Source of the DNA: Acidimicrobiales bacterium
GTDB lineage: Bacteria > Actinomycetota > Acidimicrobiia > Acidimicrobiales > UBA8190
Length of the DNA stretch: 64,000 nucleotides
Assembly (NCBI GenBank): GCA_035531755.1
Contig: DATKSK010000001.1
Coordinates: forward strand, 1-64,000
Direction: 5' to 3'
Part shown: positions 1-7,853 of the stretch, one piece after another
Layout: the number at the start of each line of letters is the position of its first letter
How positions within the stretch are numbered: position 1 is the first letter of the stretch
Position numbers and translations under genes: made by a program
Notes under the pieces: generated by a model
What the model was told of the DNA's origin: nothing
The model's input: the letters and a program-made list of their open reading frames with translations, nothing else
Databases searched by the model: none

Positions 1-1
1 G

Positions 2-874
2 CGCCTGGTGCCGGCCAGTCGTGACCTGAGCACGACCGGCCACGCCAACGACGTCGCCCCTTGGTACTGGCGGGTGGCCGAGCCCGGCTCGGTCCACCTG
101 TGTGACGGCCCTGACGAGTTCCGCCGCGCCGTGCGCCAGGAGATCAAGGAGGGGGCGCGCATCATCAAGATGTTCGTCACCGGTGGCCACGGCACGGTCA
201 AGCCGGCGGAGCACACCGAGATGACGCCCGAGGAGCTGGGTGCCGCCATCGAGGCCGCACACCTGCGCGGTGCCCTGGTACGCGGCCACATTGCCAACCG
301 GGACGCCATCCTGATGGCGCTCGACCTCGGGATCGACGTGATCGACCACGCCGACGGGATGGATGTGTCGTGCATCGAGCGTCTGGTCGCCTCGGGGACG
401 CCCGTGGTCCCCAGCATGTTCTTCGGGTTCCGGCTGTGGGACGCGTTCAAGGGAGAGGACGTGGGGTTCGTCAAGGGTCTTCGGGCCGAGCTCGACGCCG
501 CCCTGGCGATCGTCCCGCAGGCCAATGCGGCCGGGGTGTGCCTCGTCCTCGGTGACGACTACGGCGCCGCCGGGTTCCCCCACGGGATCTATGCGGAGGA
601 GCTCGCCTTCTATGTGGACGTTGTGGGGATCCCCCCGCTCGACGTGCTGCGATGGGCCACCGTCAACGGTGCCCGGCTCATGGGGCGCCCGGGCGACCTG
701 GGGGCTGTGCGGCCGGGGATGCTCGCCGACCTGCTCGTCGTGGACGGTGACCCGAGTGCCGACATCTCGATCATGCAGGACCGCGACCGCATCCTCGGCA
801 TCATGAAGGGCGGCCGCTGGGTGAAGGACGAGCTCTCGGCAGTCGCCGCACCGCCGCCGGCGCTGCGGCACTGA
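2..874 (+). CDS. Amidohydrolase-family protein, C-terminal part (5' end outside window)
   Basis: The reading frame is open to the left edge, so the N-terminal metal-binding HxH part is missing; about 290 residues are present. Visible metal-dependent hydrolase signatures are a lysine in RIIKMFVTGG (about residue 54 of the visible part; likely the carboxylated lysine), histidines in VRGHI (94) and IDHAD (114), and aspartates in LGDDYG (183-184). The end has the usual composite-domain return, LGAVRPGMLADLLVVDGDP. It resembles imidazolonepropionase/Xaa-Pro dipeptidase-type amidohydrolases; the substrate cannot be read from sequence. A short CACCG-type tandem run (about 882-909) follows the stop. 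Confidence 0.85.
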   Translation, partial: RLVPASRDLSTTGHANDVAPWYWRVAEPGSVHLCDGPDEFRRAVRQEIKEGARIIKMFVTGGHGTVKPAEHTEMTPEELGAAIEAAHLRGALVRGHIANRDAILMALDLGIDVIDHADGMDVSCIERLVASGTPVVPSMFFGFRLWDAFKGEDVGFVKGLRAELDAALAIVPQANAAGVCLVLGDDYGAAGFPHGIYAEELAFYVDVVGIPPLDVLRWATVNGARLMGRPGDLGAVRPGMLADLLVVDGDPSADISIMQDRDRILGIMKGGRWVKDELSAVAAPPPALRH

Positions 875-937
875 CGGCGCACCGCACTGCACCGCACCGC
901 ACCGCACCGGACCGGCACGTCGACCCCGGGCGCGATG

Positions 938-1975
938 TCAGGGCTCGGCCGGGTCCGTCCCGATCACCGGCGACCGCCCGAGCGCGAACACGCCGACCGA
1001 CACCATCACCAGGCCCAGCGCCTCCGCGACCGGCGCGAGGCCGTGCCGGTCGATGTGCTCGCCGAAGAACGCCAGACCGATCGCCACGGCGACCAGCGGT
1101 TGGGCCACCGTCAAGGTGGGGAGCGACAGGCGCAGGGCGCCCGCGTGGAAGGCGCTCTGCGTGAGCAGCAGGGCGGCGACGGCCGCCACGACGAGCGCAT
1201 ACGGCTCCCACATGCCGAGGGTGTGCACCACGCCGGCGTCGAGCAGGTGCCCGGTGCGCTCTGTGACGGCCGCGACGTAGCCGAACGCCGTCCCCGACCC
1301 GGCGGCGAGGAGGACAGCCGACCGGGCGCGCGACCCTCCCCGCGCCCCGAGGACCATCACCGCACACGCCGCTGCGATGACGCCACTCAGCACCGCCCAC
1401 GCCGGCCCCGACGCGTGGGGATGGCCCAGGCCGGGGCGGGCCACCCCGAGGAACAGGGCGAGACCGGCGGCCGTGAGGCCCGTCGACGCCAGCTCGGACA
1501 ACGACACCCGCCGGTGGTCGAGCCAGGCGGCCACCGGGAGGGCGAACACCAGGCTCAAGACCAGAAGTGGCTCGACGAGCGTCAACGAGCCCCGTCGCAA
1601 CGCCAGGAACTGCAGAAGGTACCCGACGACGTCGAGGACGTTGCCGACGAGCCACATCGGCCGGCGTGCGAGGTGGACGAGCAGCCCGGCGCGCATCGAG
1701 AGCTCGGGGGCGGCCCGGGCCGCCGCCCGGTGCTGGAGCACCGCGGCCAAGCCGTAGGAGGCGGCGCTGGCCATCGACAGCACGACGACCCCCACCAGCC
1801 CGCCACCGGCGTGGTGGCCTGCCACCACCGAACCCCACAACACGGCAGCCGACACTACGGGGTCGACGCCACCGGCACGCCCATCGCCGACGACGGTTGA
1901 CCGTTCGAGCGGCGTCGGGGCCGCATCCTCGCATGGCTCCAGGTCACGATGCCGCGGCCGGTCCGGTGCGCCCAT
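938..1975 (-). CDS. EamA/DMT-type multidrug or metabolite transporter
   Basis: Integral membrane protein with about nine to ten hydrophobic helices and short loops, the size and pattern of drug/metabolite transporters. Recognisable pieces are the first helix ending in YGLAAVLQHRAA, the mid-protein ALRRGSLTLVEPLL, which is the EamA-style helix kink, and the second-half copy RLSLPTLTVAQPLVAV. The first 50 or so residues are charged and proline-rich and unlike a transporter, so the true start is probably an internal GTG near the first membrane helix. It is convergent with the amidohydrolase. Substrate unknown. Confidence 0.75.
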   Translation of the reverse strand: MGAPDRPRHRDLEPCEDAAPTPLERSTVVGDGRAGGVDPVVSAAVLWGSVVAGHHAGGGLVGVVVLSMASAASYGLAAVLQHRAAARAAPELSMRAGLLVHLARRPMWLVGNVLDVVGYLLQFLALRRGSLTLVEPLLVLSLVFALPVAAWLDHRRVSLSELASTGLTAAGLALFLGVARPGLGHPHASGPAWAVLSGVIAAACAVMVLGARGGSRARSAVLLAAGSGTAFGYVAAVTERTGHLLDAGVVHTLGMWEPYALVVAAVAALLLTQSAFHAGALRLSLPTLTVAQPLVAVAIGLAFFGEHIDRHGLAPVAEALGLVMVSVGVFALGRSPVIGTDPAEP

Positions 1976-2156
1976 CGGGACCCGAGGCCCCGCCGGCGCT
2001 GCGGGTCCCGCGGCCCGACGAGTCCACCCCCGCCGACGAGATGGCGATGGCGCGTGCCTGGCTCACCGTTTCCTAACCGGGTGGTGACAACGCGCTCACG
2101 TCGCCGCCCGATCCTCGAACCCGTGCCCGCAGGGGGCGAGGACGAGGAGGCGCACC

Positions 2157-3011
2157 ATGAAGGGAATTTCCGAACGGCTGGGACGAGGATGGAGCGGCGC
2201 CGGGACTGCGACGCGCCTGTGGTGGTCGGGCGTGGCGTCGGTGGCCATGGCGGGAGCTTTGCTCATCGGCGGCGTGGCCGTTGCCGGTGCAGTGAATGCC
2301 CCGGTCCACACCTCTGAGGCTTCGCCAGGCGGGTCGCCGGCAACGGGGTCGCCGGCGATGAGATCGGGCGCCGCAGGGTCGGGGTCGACGGGAGCGATGG
2401 CCGCACCGGCGTCGGGCGGCCACGCCATCTGCCCGAACGTCCGGGGCGCCACCGTGATGGCCGACGGCATGGTGATGGCCCCGGTGCCGTCGTCGTCACC
2501 GACCCCCGCCCAGCAAGCGGCGGCCACCCACCTCGTCACCGCCGTCGACCAGGGGATCGCGCCGTACGCCGACGTCCGGACGGCCGAAGCCGACGGCTAC
2601 GGGCCGATCTCGGCGCGGCGCGGGCCCATGACCCATTACCTCGACCGGTCGGTCGTCGAGCACGGCGACGTCCTCGACCCCTCCCACCCGTCCGCGTTGA
2701 TGTTCGCCAACACGGTCGACGGCCCGGTTCTGATCGGTGCGATGTTCCTCGGCCCGGCGCCGTGCGTCCCGGGGCCCGACATCGGAGGGTCGCTCACCCA
2801 GTGGCACGCCCACGACAACCTGTGCTTCTCGGGTGGCCGGTTGGTGGGCAAGGCCGCCGGTGACGGGACCTGTACCACCGGGTCCCGGCGCAACACCAGC
2901 TACTTCATGCTGCACGTCTGGACCGCGCCGCAACTGGCCGCCCAGTACCAATTCCAAGCGGACCTTCCCCCATCGGCGTACGCCGCTATCGACGCCGGCG
3001 GGCAGCCGTGA
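2157..3011 (+). CDS. Secreted protein of unknown function with WHxHxNLC motif
   Basis: 284 residues. A ribosome-binding site (GAGGAGG) lies 6 bases before the ATG. Residues 20-45 form a signal peptide or anchor, followed by a Gly/Ser/Ala-rich linker and a conserved-looking C-terminal half. That half contains MTHYLDRS, LDPSHPSALMFA, and QWHAHDNLCFSGG, whose two histidines and cysteine could bind a metal (inference). I recognise the pattern as an actinobacterial hypothetical family but know no function. The stop overlaps the next gene's GTG by 4 bases, so the two are probably translated together. Confidence 0.7.
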   Translation: MKGISERLGRGWSGAGTATRLWWSGVASVAMAGALLIGGVAVAGAVNAPVHTSEASPGGSPATGSPAMRSGAAGSGSTGAMAAPASGGHAICPNVRGATVMADGMVMAPVPSSSPTPAQQAAATHLVTAVDQGIAPYADVRTAEADGYGPISARRGPMTHYLDRSVVEHGDVLDPSHPSALMFANTVDGPVLIGAMFLGPAPCVPGPDIGGSLTQWHAHDNLCFSGGRLVGKAAGDGTCTTGSRRNTSYFMLHVWTAPQLAAQYQFQADLPPSAYAAIDAGGQP

Positions 3012-4078
3012 GTGGCTCGCCGCCCCGGGCCCTGCGCGTCGGTGCCCGGACCGTCCAGATCGGCCTCGGGACCATCTGGCTCTTCGACGGCCTCTTGCAG
3101 CTCCAGCCCAAGATGTTCGGGCCGGCGTTCGCCGACCAGGTCATCCGGCCTGCCGCCGGGGGCCAGCCCGGCGTGGTGGCGTGGCCCGTCGAGGAGATGG
3201 CGCGGCTGGTCTCGGTCCACCCGGCCGCGTCGAACGTGGTGTTCGCGGCGGTGCAGCTGCTCATCGGGATCGGCCTGCTGCGACGCGAGACGGTGCGCCC
3301 GGCACTCGCCGTCTCCTTCGCCTGGTCGGCGGGTGTCTGGTGTTTCGGCGAGGGGCTCGGAATGCTCTTCACCGGCACGGCGTCCCCGCTGTCCGGCGCG
3401 CCCGGCGCGGCCCTGCTCTACGCGCTGGTCGGGGTGGCCGTGTGGCCCCGGCGCCGCCCGGCCGGGGACCCCGATCGACACGTGTCGGCTGCCGCGGCGG
3501 GGCTCCTCGGGGATCGCGGAGCCCGCGCCCTGTGGGCCGCGCTGTGGACGGGCATGGCGGCGCTGTGGCTGCTGCCCGCCAACCACGCGCCGGACGCGGT
3601 GAGCCGCGCGCTGGCGGGCGCGGCGGGGTCGAGCCCGGTGTGGCTCGCGCACCTGCAGTCGTGGCTGGCCGGGGTCCTGCGCGGCGACGGGGTGGGCGTG
3701 TCGATCGTGCTGGGCGCACTGTCGATCGCCATCGGGACGGGGCCACTCGTCGTGCGTCGCCCGACGCCCTTCCTCGTCGCCGGCGTGGCGCTGTCGCTCG
3801 ACTTCTGGTTGCTCGGTCAGTCGCTCGGAGGGATCGTCACGGGGATCGCCACCGATCCCAACGCCGGCCCCCTGTTCGTCCTGTTCGCGCTGGCGCTCTT
3901 CCCGTCCGGGCCCGACACGGCGCCGGCCGAACGGGCACGAAGGGGTACCGTGCACCCATGGCCCTCGACCGCCGTACCCTCGCCGGCGCTGACGTCTCCA
4001 TCCCGCACCTCGGCGTGGGGACCTGGGCCTGGGGCGACCGCGCCACCTGGGGCATGGGGGGCTATGACGCCGACCTGA
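3008..4078 (+). CDS. DoxX-like polytopic membrane protein
   Basis: Starts with GTG inside the upstream stop (GTGA). The first helix, IGLGTIWLFDGLLQLQPKMF, is the DoxX-like opening; seven or eight hydrophobic segments follow up to about residue 315. The tail after that (about residues 317-356) is low-complexity Pro/Ser/Thr sequence and is read out of frame through the start of the aldo/keto reductase gene, a 121-base overlap. I see the membrane part as real and the tail as doubtful; a lost stop codon or small frameshift is possible. Function unknown; coupling with the secreted WHxHxNLC protein suggests a joint role at the cell surface. Confidence 0.7.
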   Translation: MSGSPPRALRVGARTVQIGLGTIWLFDGLLQLQPKMFGPAFADQVIRPAAGGQPGVVAWPVEEMARLVSVHPAASNVVFAAVQLLIGIGLLRRETVRPALAVSFAWSAGVWCFGEGLGMLFTGTASPLSGAPGAALLYALVGVAVWPRRRPAGDPDRHVSAAAAGLLGDRGARALWAALWTGMAALWLLPANHAPDAVSRALAGAAGSSPVWLAHLQSWLAGVLRGDGVGVSIVLGALSIAIGTGPLVVRRPTPFLVAGVALSLDFWLLGQSLGGIVTGIATDPNAGPLFVLFALALFPSGPDTAPAERARRGTVHPWPSTAVPSPALTSPSRTSAWGPGPGATAPPGAWGAMTPT

Positions 4079-4944
4079 CCCGTGATTCGATCAGGCAGGC
4101 ATGGGAGGCCTCGATCGATGCAGGGGTGACGCTCTTCGACACCGCCGAGGTGTACGGCGGTGGCGAGAGCGAGCGGATCATCGGCGCACTGCTGGCCGCC
4201 GACCCGGGGCGGGCCGCATCGGCGGTGGTGGCCACCAAGTTCATGCCGTCACCGTGGAAGCTGCAGGTCCGGGACGCCCTGATGAAGTCCGTGCGGGCCT
4301 CGCTGCGGCGCCTCGGCCGTGCGGCTGTCGACCTGTACCAGATCCACGGCCCGGTCAGCCTCCGGTCCCACGCCGCGCTCGCCGACGCCCTGGCCGCCGC
4401 GCACCACGCCGGCCTCGTCAAAGCGGTGGGCGTCTCCAACTATTCGGCCGAGGAGATGCGGTCGATCGCCGCCGAGCTGGACGCCCGCGGGATGCAGCTC
4501 GCCACCAACCAGATCGAATTCTCGTTGCTCCGCCGGGCGCCGGAGACCGGCGGCCTGCTGGCCGCGTGCGCCGAGCTCGGAGTCGTGCCCCTCGCGTACT
4601 CGCCCATCGGCCAGGGGCGGCTGACCGGCAAGTACTCGGCCGCCCACCCCCCGCCCGGCAAGCGGACGTTCTCCCGGCATCCGATGGCGGTCGTCGACGG
4701 CATCGTCACCGAGCTTCGTCGCATCGGTGAGAAGCACGGTGGCAAGACGCCCGGCCAAGTGGCGCTGAACTGGGTGATCGCCAAGGGTGCGGTCCCCATC
4801 CCGGGCGCCAAGAACTCGCACCAGGCATCGGAGAACGCGGGCGCCCTGGGCTGGCGCATCGACGACGACGACCTCGGCCGCCTCGACCGTGCCGCCCTGC
4901 CGGGGATCGTGAGCCTGCAGAGCCGCTTCTGGCAGCACGGGTGA
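3958..4944 (+). CDS. Aldo/keto reductase
   Basis: 328 residues, the normal length for the family. The catalytic tetrad is recognisable: Asp and Tyr in LFDTAEVYGGGES (near residue 60), Lys in VVATKFMPS, and His in YQIHGP. The C-terminal NADPH-binding segment GAVPIPGAKNSHQASEN is present. It should reduce carbonyl compounds with NADPH in the cytoplasm; the substrate is unknown. The ATG at 3958 begins MALDRRTLAG, the expected first strand of the barrel, although it lies inside the upstream membrane-protein frame. A GC-rich hairpin lies about 20 bases after the stop. Confidence 0.9.
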   Translation: MALDRRTLAGADVSIPHLGVGTWAWGDRATWGMGGYDADLTRDSIRQAWEASIDAGVTLFDTAEVYGGGESERIIGALLAADPGRAASAVVATKFMPSPWKLQVRDALMKSVRASLRRLGRAAVDLYQIHGPVSLRSHAALADALAAAHHAGLVKAVGVSNYSAEEMRSIAAELDARGMQLATNQIEFSLLRRAPETGGLLAACAELGVVPLAYSPIGQGRLTGKYSAAHPPPGKRTFSRHPMAVVDGIVTELRRIGEKHGGKTPGQVALNWVIAKGAVPIPGAKNSHQASENAGALGWRIDDDDLGRLDRAALPGIVSLQSRFWQHG

Positions 4945-4963
4945 CGGGGACGTCCTGAGCGAC

Positions 4964-4979
4964 CCGGGCGAGCGCCCGG
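4964..4979 (+). terminator. GC-rich hairpin after aldo/keto reductase
   Basis: CCGGGC-GAGC-GCCCGG forms a 6-bp stem with a 4-base loop 20 bases downstream of the stop codon. There is no T-run, so it is only a possible transcription end, of the kind common in high-GC actinobacteria. Confidence 0.35.
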
Positions 4980-5025
4980 CTGGCCGGCGCTGGGACGAGG
5001 CCGGCCCCGCCCGCGTCAAAAGGGG

Positions 5026-5067
5026 TTGACACTGGCCTTGAGATCATGTAACTTGATTTCAAGTTAC
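5026..5067 (+). promoter_or_regulatory. Promoter with perfect 20-bp palindromic operator (MarR-type)
   Basis: A -35 box TTGACA (5026-5031), a 17-base spacer and a -10 box TAACTT (5049-5054) precede the small gene at 5088. The -10 box lies inside the perfect palindrome GTAACTTGATTTCAAGTTAC (5048-5067; 9-bp arms, 2-bp centre). A MarR-family repressor gene is second in the transcript, and this arm size and symmetry fit a MarR dimer, so autorepression is the likely circuit. The Shine-Dalgarno sequence AAGGAG lies between operator and ATG. Confidence 0.75.
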
Positions 5068-5087
5068 CTTACCTCAAGGAGAAACCC

Positions 5088-5363
5088 ATGGTCACAGTGG
5101 CGGTGCGGCACCGGGTTGCCGACTTCAACGCGTGGAAGGTCGTCTACGACGAGCACGGAGCGGTTCGCAAGGAGCACGGTTGCACGGGCGACTCGGTCCT
5201 GCGTGACGAGACGGACCCGAACGAGGTCATGGTGCTGACCTACTGGCCGGACCTGGCCGCGGCCCATGCCTTTCGCGACGACCCGTCGCTGCCCGCGGCC
5301 ATGGGGCGGGGTGGCATCGTCGGCGCTCCCCGCATCGAGGTCTACGAAGAGGCGGGCGCCTGA
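5088..5363 (+). CDS. Small Dabb/ABM-fold protein
   Basis: 91 residues with the pattern of the dimeric alpha/beta-barrel fold (antibiotic-biosynthesis-monooxygenase/cyclase-like): VTVAVRHRVADFNAWKVVYDE at the start, VMVLTYWPDLAAAHAF in the middle and a final IEVYEEAG strand. Members are small stress or polyketide-type proteins and often lack an assigned substrate. It is the first gene after a strong promoter and palindromic operator and is followed 38 bases later by a MarR regulator, so it is probably the regulated output of that switch, perhaps responding to a small aromatic or oxidant (inference). Confidence 0.75.
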   Translation: MVTVAVRHRVADFNAWKVVYDEHGAVRKEHGCTGDSVLRDETDPNEVMVLTYWPDLAAAHAFRDDPSLPAAMGRGGIVGAPRIEVYEEAGA

Positions 5364-5401
5364 GCCCCGCCCAATCGTCGACGACGCGTCGGGGGGACGG
5401 C

Positions 5402-5971
5402 GTGAGCCGTCCTCGTCGGCGTGCCCCGGAACCGATGATCCGGGTGGGTGACGACTTCGAGGCGGAGTACCCCGGGGCCGACGGCATGGCCACCGAGTGC
5501 TACGCCAACATCGTGCGTACCGGCGACCTGCTCATCGGGCTGCACAATCGACAGGCATGGGAGGACTACCGCCTGTCGGCGACGGCGAAGATGGCGCTGG
5601 CCGTCATCGAGGGAGCCGGCGGCCCGCTCGAGCCGACAGTCATCGCCGAACGGCTCCTCATCACGTCGGGGAGCATGACGTCCATGCTCGACACGCTCGA
5701 ACGCCGGGGCCTCGTGCGGCGGATGCCGCATCCCGACGACCGGCGCAAGCTCCGGGTCGACGTCACCGACGACGCCGTCGCCATCCTCGACGAGATGCTC
5801 CCGTCGCTGCACCAGCGGGAGCGGGCGATCATCGACGTCGCGCTCACCAAGGAGGAGCAGAAGCGGCTGCTCGACCTCGTGGCCAAGATCCAGGCCGCCG
5901 CCCGGGCCGCGCAGGGCGACCCCCCGGACCGCTCGGCGACCCGGGTACGTCCCACCCGCCGGGCCCGCTGA
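5402..5971 (+). CDS. MarR-family transcriptional regulator
   Basis: 189 residues with a GTG start. The winged helix-turn-helix is clear: LSATAKMALAVIEGAGGP, then the recognition helix ITSGSMTSMLDTLERRGLV, then the wing MPHPDDRRKLRVDVTDDA. A helical dimerisation C-terminus and a basic tail follow. MarR proteins bind palindromic operators as dimers and release on ligand binding. The perfect palindrome over the promoter 300 bases upstream is the obvious candidate target, giving autoregulation together with the preceding small Dabb-like gene. Confidence 0.92.
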   Translation: MSRPRRRAPEPMIRVGDDFEAEYPGADGMATECYANIVRTGDLLIGLHNRQAWEDYRLSATAKMALAVIEGAGGPLEPTVIAERLLITSGSMTSMLDTLERRGLVRRMPHPDDRRKLRVDVTDDAVAILDEMLPSLHQRERAIIDVALTKEEQKRLLDLVAKIQAAARAAQGDPPDRSATRVRPTRRAR

Positions 5972-6038
5972 CCGCCGGCGCCGCCGCCGCCGTTGCCTCG
6001 GGGGCGGGCCCCGTCGAGGGCAGCCGGTGCGACGCTGC

Positions 6039-6263
6039 TCAGCCGTGGCCGATGGCGTCCGCCTGCGGGGCCTGCAAGCCCTGCCGGGTCCATCGGACGG
6101 CCCCGTGGGACCGCACTTCGACATCGAGCCCGATATCCGCCGCCAGGCGGGCGGCGACGGCCTCCGTGGCGACCAGGCGCTCGGGCTCGCCCTCCGCATA
6201 GAGGAGGAAGAGGTGTTCTCCGGCCTCGTGCCACACGATGCCGATGATCTCCGGGTCGAGCAC
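6039..6263 (-). CDS. Small hypothetical protein
   Basis: 74 residues from a GTG start, reading LDPEIIGIVWHEAGEHLFLLYAEGE in its first third and then an acidic/hydrophobic mix ending in ADAIGHG. Composition looks protein-like rather than antisense noise. It lies between convergent neighbours, 67 bases after the zinc-binding lipoprotein gene on the same strand, so it could be the distal gene of that transcript. No family recognised. Confidence 0.45.
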   Translation of the reverse strand: MLDPEIIGIVWHEAGEHLFLLYAEGEPERLVATEAVAARLAADIGLDVEVRSHGAVRWTRQGLQAPQADAIGHG

Positions 6264-6329
6264 GCCCCAGACCTTAGGAAAGTTTTCCCCGGCCGGGTGT
6301 CGGTGGGCGGCAGAGGCGGTCGTCGGCGT

Positions 6330-7283
6330 TCAGTGCCCTGTCGCCCGCGACAGCGCCGCCTCGATGCCCCGGAGCTCTGTCACCTGCCACTGCTCGAACG
6401 TGGCGCTCGCCGGGGCCAGCGTCTCGGTCACGGTGGTGACCGGGATGCCGTGTGCACGGGCCTCGTCCACCTGGGCGGTGACGTCCGGGGTGGCGTTCTG
6501 GCTGTTGTAGACGTAGATCTTGATCTGGCGCTGTCGGATCTGCCTGTCGATGGTGGCCTTGTCGGCGGCGGTGGGTTCGGTCCCCTCGCTGATGGCGTCC
6601 AGGAAGGACTCGGGCGTGAGCATGCGCAGCCCCAGTGCGTCCGCGAGGGGGGTCACGATGCTCTCGGACGCCCCGATGGGGGTGCCGGCGTACGTCGCCC
6701 GGATGTCTCGGACCAGGCCGTCGTACCGGGCGAGGCCCTGTGTCTCGAACCTCTGGCGCTGTCGCCGGAAGTAGGCGGCGTCCCTCGGGTCGATCCGGAT
6801 GTAGTCGGCTGCGATCTGGGCGATCACGCTGTGCACGTTGTCCGGGTCGTACCACCGGTGGGGGTTCCCGCCGTCGGGGACGCCCACGAGGCGCCCGACA
6901 TCGAGCTCGAACCGGCCCGGTGCGGCCGTCGCCGCCAGGAGGCGGTCCATCCACGGGTCGTACCCGATGCCGTTCTCGATGACCAACTGCGCCGTGGAGA
7001 CGGTCCGTCCGTCCCGGGCGGTGGGCTCGTAGGCATGGGGATCGGAGTTGGGGTTGGTGATGATGCTCGTCACCGTGACGCGGCTTCCGCCCACCTGCTT
7101 GGCGATGCTCCCCCAGAAGTTCTCGGCGGCCACCACCGACACCGTGCCGTTCGGTCCCGGGCTCGGGGACGCCGGGCCCGTCGAGCAGGCGGCCAGGACG
7201 ACACCGAGGAGGAGCGAGCATGCGCCCAGGACCGGCCGTGTCGGCCGTCGGTCGCCGCCGGCCCTGCACGGGGTTCGGTCCAT
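6330..7283 (-). CDS. Zinc/manganese ABC transporter solute-binding lipoprotein (ZnuA-like)
   Basis: 317 residues. The lipobox LLGVVLAAC (Cys about 33) follows a basic N-region, so the mature protein is lipid-anchored. The cluster A-I substrate-binding fold is marked by VVAAENFWGSIAKQVGG and by metal-ligand histidines in NSDPHAYEP and NPHRWYDPDN; a later Glu/Asp in TPESFLDAISEGTEP also fits. Such proteins deliver Zn2+ or Mn2+ to an ABC permease. No znuB or znuC lies in the window, so this is either an orphan binding protein or is served by a permease elsewhere. The upstream Fur/Zur-like box supports metal control. Confidence 0.88.
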   Translation of the reverse strand: MDRTPCRAGGDRRPTRPVLGACSLLLGVVLAACSTGPASPSPGPNGTVSVVAAENFWGSIAKQVGGSRVTVTSIITNPNSDPHAYEPTARDGRTVSTAQLVIENGIGYDPWMDRLLAATAAPGRFELDVGRLVGVPDGGNPHRWYDPDNVHSVIAQIAADYIRIDPRDAAYFRRQRQRFETQGLARYDGLVRDIRATYAGTPIGASESIVTPLADALGLRMLTPESFLDAISEGTEPTAADKATIDRQIRQRQIKIYVYNSQNATPDVTAQVDEARAHGIPVTTVTETLAPASATFEQWQVTELRGIEAALSRATGH

Positions 7284-7354
7284 CGTCTGCTGCTTCCTTC
7301 GAGTTCCTTCGCGCACGACCCCGCCACGCCGGGGCCCGGGCGAGGAAGCGTAAA

Positions 7355-7370
7355 CGATAGTGATTCTCAA
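7355..7370 (-). promoter_or_regulatory. Fur/Zur-like box upstream of the metal-binding lipoprotein gene
   Basis: Read on the gene's strand it is TTGAGAATCACTATCG, which matches the 16 bases TTGATAATCATTATCA typical of Fur-family (Zur) boxes at 13 positions. It lies 72 bases before the ATG of the ZnuA-like gene, in an unusually AT-rich stretch for this genome. Repression when metal is plentiful is the expected role. Confidence 0.65.
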
Positions 7371-7507
7371 TACAAGCAGGTACCCAACCCGGCGGGCACT
7401 GCACCGCCGGGACGAGGGGCGAGCTGGCGGTGGCCGTCGACCGATCCCGCGGCCCGTTGGGCCGAAAGCCCCTGGACCCGGCACCGGGTGCGGGACACGA
7501 TGGCGGC

Positions 7508-7813
7508 ATGTCGCCCGCCCGTCGCCGCCGTTTCCTGATCGCCGTCCCGGTCCTCGTCGGGGCGACCCTGGTGGCCCGGCGCCTCGGCTACAAGGTGGGG
7601 GGCAACGTCGTCGTGCGTTGCCGCGACGGCCACCTGTTCACGACGATCTGGATCCCCGGTGCGTCGTTCAAAGCGGTCCGCCTCGGCTGGTGGAGGCTGC
7701 AGCGTTGTCCGGTCGGCAAGCACTGGACCTTGGTCACTCCCGTCAAGGACGCCGACCTGTCCGACGAGGAGCGGGCGTCTGCCGAGCTGCACCGGGACGT
7801 GCGGATCCCCTGA
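7508..7813 (+). CDS. Small membrane-anchored protein
   Basis: 101 residues. ATG at 7508 gives MSPARRRRFLIAVPVLVGATLVARRLGYK, a positively charged N-terminus and one membrane helix. The rest is a small soluble domain with CRDGHLFTTIWIPG and RCPVGKHWTLVTPVKDADL. I recognise it as a common actinobacterial small hypothetical; the two cysteines suggest a small metal or disulphide site (inference). It is divergent from the ZnuA-like gene and convergent with the next gene. Confidence 0.65.
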   Translation: MSPARRRRFLIAVPVLVGATLVARRLGYKVGGNVVVRCRDGHLFTTIWIPGASFKAVRLGWWRLQRCPVGKHWTLVTPVKDADLSDEERASAELHRDVRIP

Positions 7814-7818
7814 TCCCG

Positions 7819-7841
7819 CCCGGGGCGGCGGGTACCCCGGG
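7819..7841. terminator. Hairpin between convergent genes
   Basis: CCCGGGG and CCCCGGG form a 7-bp stem around a 9-base loop between the ends of the convergent genes at 7813 and 7854. It could stop transcription from either side. Confidence 0.4.
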
Positions 7842-7853
7842 CCGCCGTTGCGG

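Noticed and set aside
4964-4979. Riboswitch in the aldo/keto reductase to ABM-like gene gap
   Set aside because: Only one short hairpin and then a standard promoter with a palindrome are visible; nothing resembles a known aptamer.
5048-5067. GTAACTTGA shared by the MarR operator and the transposon end at 55023
   Set aside because: Nine bases in common between distant sites with different surroundings; the transposon ends are explained by their own inverted repeat pair and target duplication.
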